Source: Palaemon carinicauda (lineage: Eukaryota > Arthropoda > Malacostraca > Decapoda > Palaemonidae). Taken from it: 64,000 nucleotides of DNA. Shown here one piece after another: positions 62,054 through 64,000 of the stretch. The notes under the pieces are model-generated. The model was not told where the DNA came from and ran no database searches. It worked only from the letters and a program-made list of their open reading frames with translations. Both the position numbers and the translations under genes were made by a program. The stretch is taken from the NCBI RefSeq assembly GCF_036898095.1, contig NC_090735.1, positions 5,061,234-5,125,233 on the forward strand. Reading direction: 5' to 3'. The first letter of the stretch is position 1, and the number at the start of each line of letters is the position of its first letter.

Positions 62054-62844
62054 TTGGAATCAGATTTTCTCCAGAGGACGAAACTAAAGCAATAATGTTT
62101 TACAAAGCAAAACTAATATATAGATATTGGAATTGTCACCACTCAAATCTTCAGATGAAAATCTGGCCAATTGGAAGTCTCAAAAATTTTTATTGAAAAT
62201 CATCAACTTGATATCAAACGTTTTTCTCTTATCCATTGTACTGTTTCCTGTATATATTCAAACTATAATATGACCAATTCCAATAAAATGTATAACGTTT
62301 ATATGCAAATAGTATTTATAGTATACATCATGAAAAGCCTAGCTTGAGATAAAGAAGGAGACCTCAGCAGAGTTAAGGCAACTTAGAAAAAAATATATCT
62401 ATTAAAAAAAAAAAAAAACAGTATTAACAAGGAAACTATAAACGCTGGGCTTGTTGTTAGTAAAGTTAAGCTCTGTTGGAGTAAAACTGTTAATGATAAT
62501 TTTGTGAAAGCCAGCAGTTAGGAGATGATAGAGGGACACGCAATTAACTTTATTTGGCTGGAGCATGAATATATATACAACCCGTTCCAATCAAGAACAG
62601 CGCAAAATTTCAAACATAATGATTAAAAACATATAGACCTAAACAAGTTATTAGTGCAAGGGGAGAGCGATAATAATAATTAAAAAAAAAAAAATACCGT
62701 TATTGCCCTCCTGATCATCATATTTGAGAAATGGAACAATATAGAATTTTATCAGTTCTTGGATGGTGACTGTGAATGAATGACAGTTCTTCGATTATTG
62801 CTGAAAGTTTTATATAACCCTTAGTGTCTTGTGAAAGTGGTTAG
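62054..62844. other. Right flank, nothing recognised
   Basis: AT-rich sequence with A runs near 62,404-62,417 and 62,682-62,693. A 62-codon minus-strand frame at 62402-62590 has no recognisable motif. I see no SINE, LINE or RNA gene. Confidence 0.6.
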
Positions 62845-63152
62845 TTATCGTTATTGAGACTCGAACTCAAAGAGATCAATGTAAGTAGCAGTGATTACGA
62901 TATGTGTAGCCAATGCCAACATCTCCAATCCAGGCAACTAAGTGGATATTCTTTACTATTGTCAATTTGTTTTAATGAGGCGCATTTGCACTGACTCGCA
63001 GCGGTGCCCTTTTAGTTCGGAAAAGTTTCCTGCTGTTTAATTAGTTAGAATTATCTTGTCCAACCAATCAGCGATCAAGAAACTTTTCCGAGTTAAAAGG
63101 GCACCCCTGCGACTCTGTGCAAATCTGCCTTACTAAATAGAATTGACTATAT
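62845..63152. repeat. 308-bp tandem unit A with foldback element (62956-63151)
   Basis: The unit starts ttatcgttattgagactcga and contains an imperfect palindrome of about 196 bp. Its left arm, with ctattgtcaatt, gactcgcag and cggaaaagtttcc, pairs with its right arm, with ggaaacttttccg, ctgcgact and aattgactata. A short asymmetric centre (tagaattatcttgtcc, 63045-63061) separates them. This is the structure of a foldback MITE. The arm next to the centre is eroded here (ctgctgtttaattag). Confidence 0.82.
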
Positions 63153-63460
63153 TTATCGTTATTGAAACTCGAACACAAAGAGATCAATGTTAGTAGCAGT
63201 CATTACGATACATGTAGCCAATGACAACATCTCCAATCCAGGCCACTAAGTGAACATTATTTACTATAGTCAATTTTATTCAGCGATGCAGATTTGCACC
63301 GACTCGCAGCGGTGCCCCTTTAGCTCGGAAAAGTTTCCTGATCGCTGATTGGTTGGACAAGTTAATTCTAACCAATCAGCGATCAGGAAACTTTTCCGAA
63401 CTAAAAGGGCACTGCTGCGAGTCGATGCAAATCTGCCTCGCTAAAAGAAATGGACTATAG
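63153..63460. repeat. 308-bp tandem unit B with foldback element (63264-63460)
   Basis: Direct repeat of unit A at an offset of 308 bp (ttatcgttattgaaactcga). The palindrome runs from ctatagtc at 63264 to gactatag ending at 63460, with arms of over 80 bp including gatttgcaccgactcgcagc and cggaaaagtttcctgatcgc on the left and their near-complements on the right. Its centre (ggacaagttaattcta, 63355-63370) is in the opposite orientation to that of unit A. Confidence 0.85.
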
Positions 63461-63636
63461 ATATAAAAACACACACGCACGCGTACATTCACACACAAAC
63501 TCAACCCTTTCAACCTCTGCCCCTTTCCTGGTTCGGCAATTTGTGGGTGAGTGGGGTTTCCGAGTGAACTTCTCTGAATATCCCTCCGTTTCACAAAAGT
63601 AGGACTACTCGCTTTCCCCATTGAGCGTGGCAATAA

Positions 63637-63637
<1 letters not shown>
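63461..63637. other. Unassigned interval
   Basis: A short CA/CG-rich run (acacacacgcacgcg) is followed by about 140 bp of mixed sequence leading into the microsatellite. No repeat family or gene is recognised. Confidence 0.5.
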
Positions 63638-63721
<84 letters not shown>

Positions 63722-63723
63722 CA

Positions 63724-63798
<75 letters not shown>

Positions 63799-63813
63799 CT
63801 ATCTATCTATCTA

Positions 63814-63873
<60 letters not shown>
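63638..63873. repeat. (AT)n-(ATCT)n-(AT)n compound microsatellite
   Basis: A long AT tract has G and C interruptions near 63,711 and 63,721-63,742, a run of about five ATCT repeats at about 63,797-63,817, then AT again to about 63,873. The reading frames through it are low-complexity artefacts. Confidence 0.96.
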
Positions 63874-63879
<6 letters not shown>

Positions 63880-64000
63880 TACAGTATATAAAATTCCAAA
63901 CACTTGCTCTTTATTATAAAAGAGAGATGGAAACAACCAGAAAAAAAACGATTTATTGCTGAATGATATAAACAGATGGACTATTATACCTAAGGAAATG

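Noticed and set aside
7189..62062. ttattggaatc near both sides of the array as a possible duplication flanking it
   Set aside because: Only about 11 bases match, 650 bp away from the left border; chance is likely.
8204..62095. Dozens of reading frames of 60-443 codons encoding a Cys/Arg/Lys-rich 21-residue repeat
   Set aside because: They are the one open frame of a 63-bp satellite, open at GTG or TTG rather than ATG, and are broken by the 5-bp insertion and other indels. Not listed as genes.

Overview
This window is eukaryotic, repeat-dominated, and contains no host gene that I can support. The flanks are AT-rich. They carry very long (AT)n tracts, (ATT)n-tailed retroelement ends, tRNA-derived SINEs, hAT- and foldback-type MITEs, and LINE 3' ends with the conserved retroelement endonuclease/RT C-terminus. 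From general knowledge of such repeats this fits a decapod crustacean, probably a shrimp, but that is an inference and no single marker gene proves it.

Layout: 1-2,745 holds microsatellites, a 5'-truncated LINE with an (AT)n tail, and a second retroelement C-terminus duplicated in ~112-bp units and split by a ~0.4-kb MITE. 2,746-4,212 is unassigned AT-rich DNA with a ~240-bp (AT)n tract and a hairpin. 4,213-4,744 is a hAT-type MITE with a perfect 8-bp target-site duplication. 5,038-7,703 holds two tRNA-SINE copies and three minus-strand copies of an (AAT)n-tailed element. 7,843-62,053 is one huge tandem array of a 63-bp satellite, about 855 monomers, with both borders inside the window. 62,054-64,000 is unassigned DNA, then two tandem 308-bp units each holding a ~196-bp foldback element, then another (AT)n/(ATCT)n tract.

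The satellite is the dominant feature. Each monomer is 21 codons long and one of six frames is open, which gives long spurious ORFs. There is no in-frame ATG in the consensus, amino-acid changes are frequent, and a recurrent 5-bp insertion shifts the frame, so I treat it as non-coding. The left half (about 8.2-36.9 kb) shows clear higher-order structure, with multi-kilobase blocks repeated at offsets such as 3,557, 6,224, 5,591, 8,830 and 2,983 bp. From about 36.97 kb to 61.3 kb the sequence changes character. It is full of 1-2 bp indels that fall exactly on the columns where monomer variants differ, which looks like a merged long-read consensus rather than biology. The first monomer is split by a 256-bp solo LTR with a 4-bp target-site duplication that restores the monomer exactly.

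No genes work together here. What the window records is satellite amplification, unequal exchange, transposon insertion and probable assembly error. I did not find a convincing new gene system. The most notable items are the array itself, its higher-order structure, the consensus-merge signature, and the flipped spacer between the tandem foldback elements.
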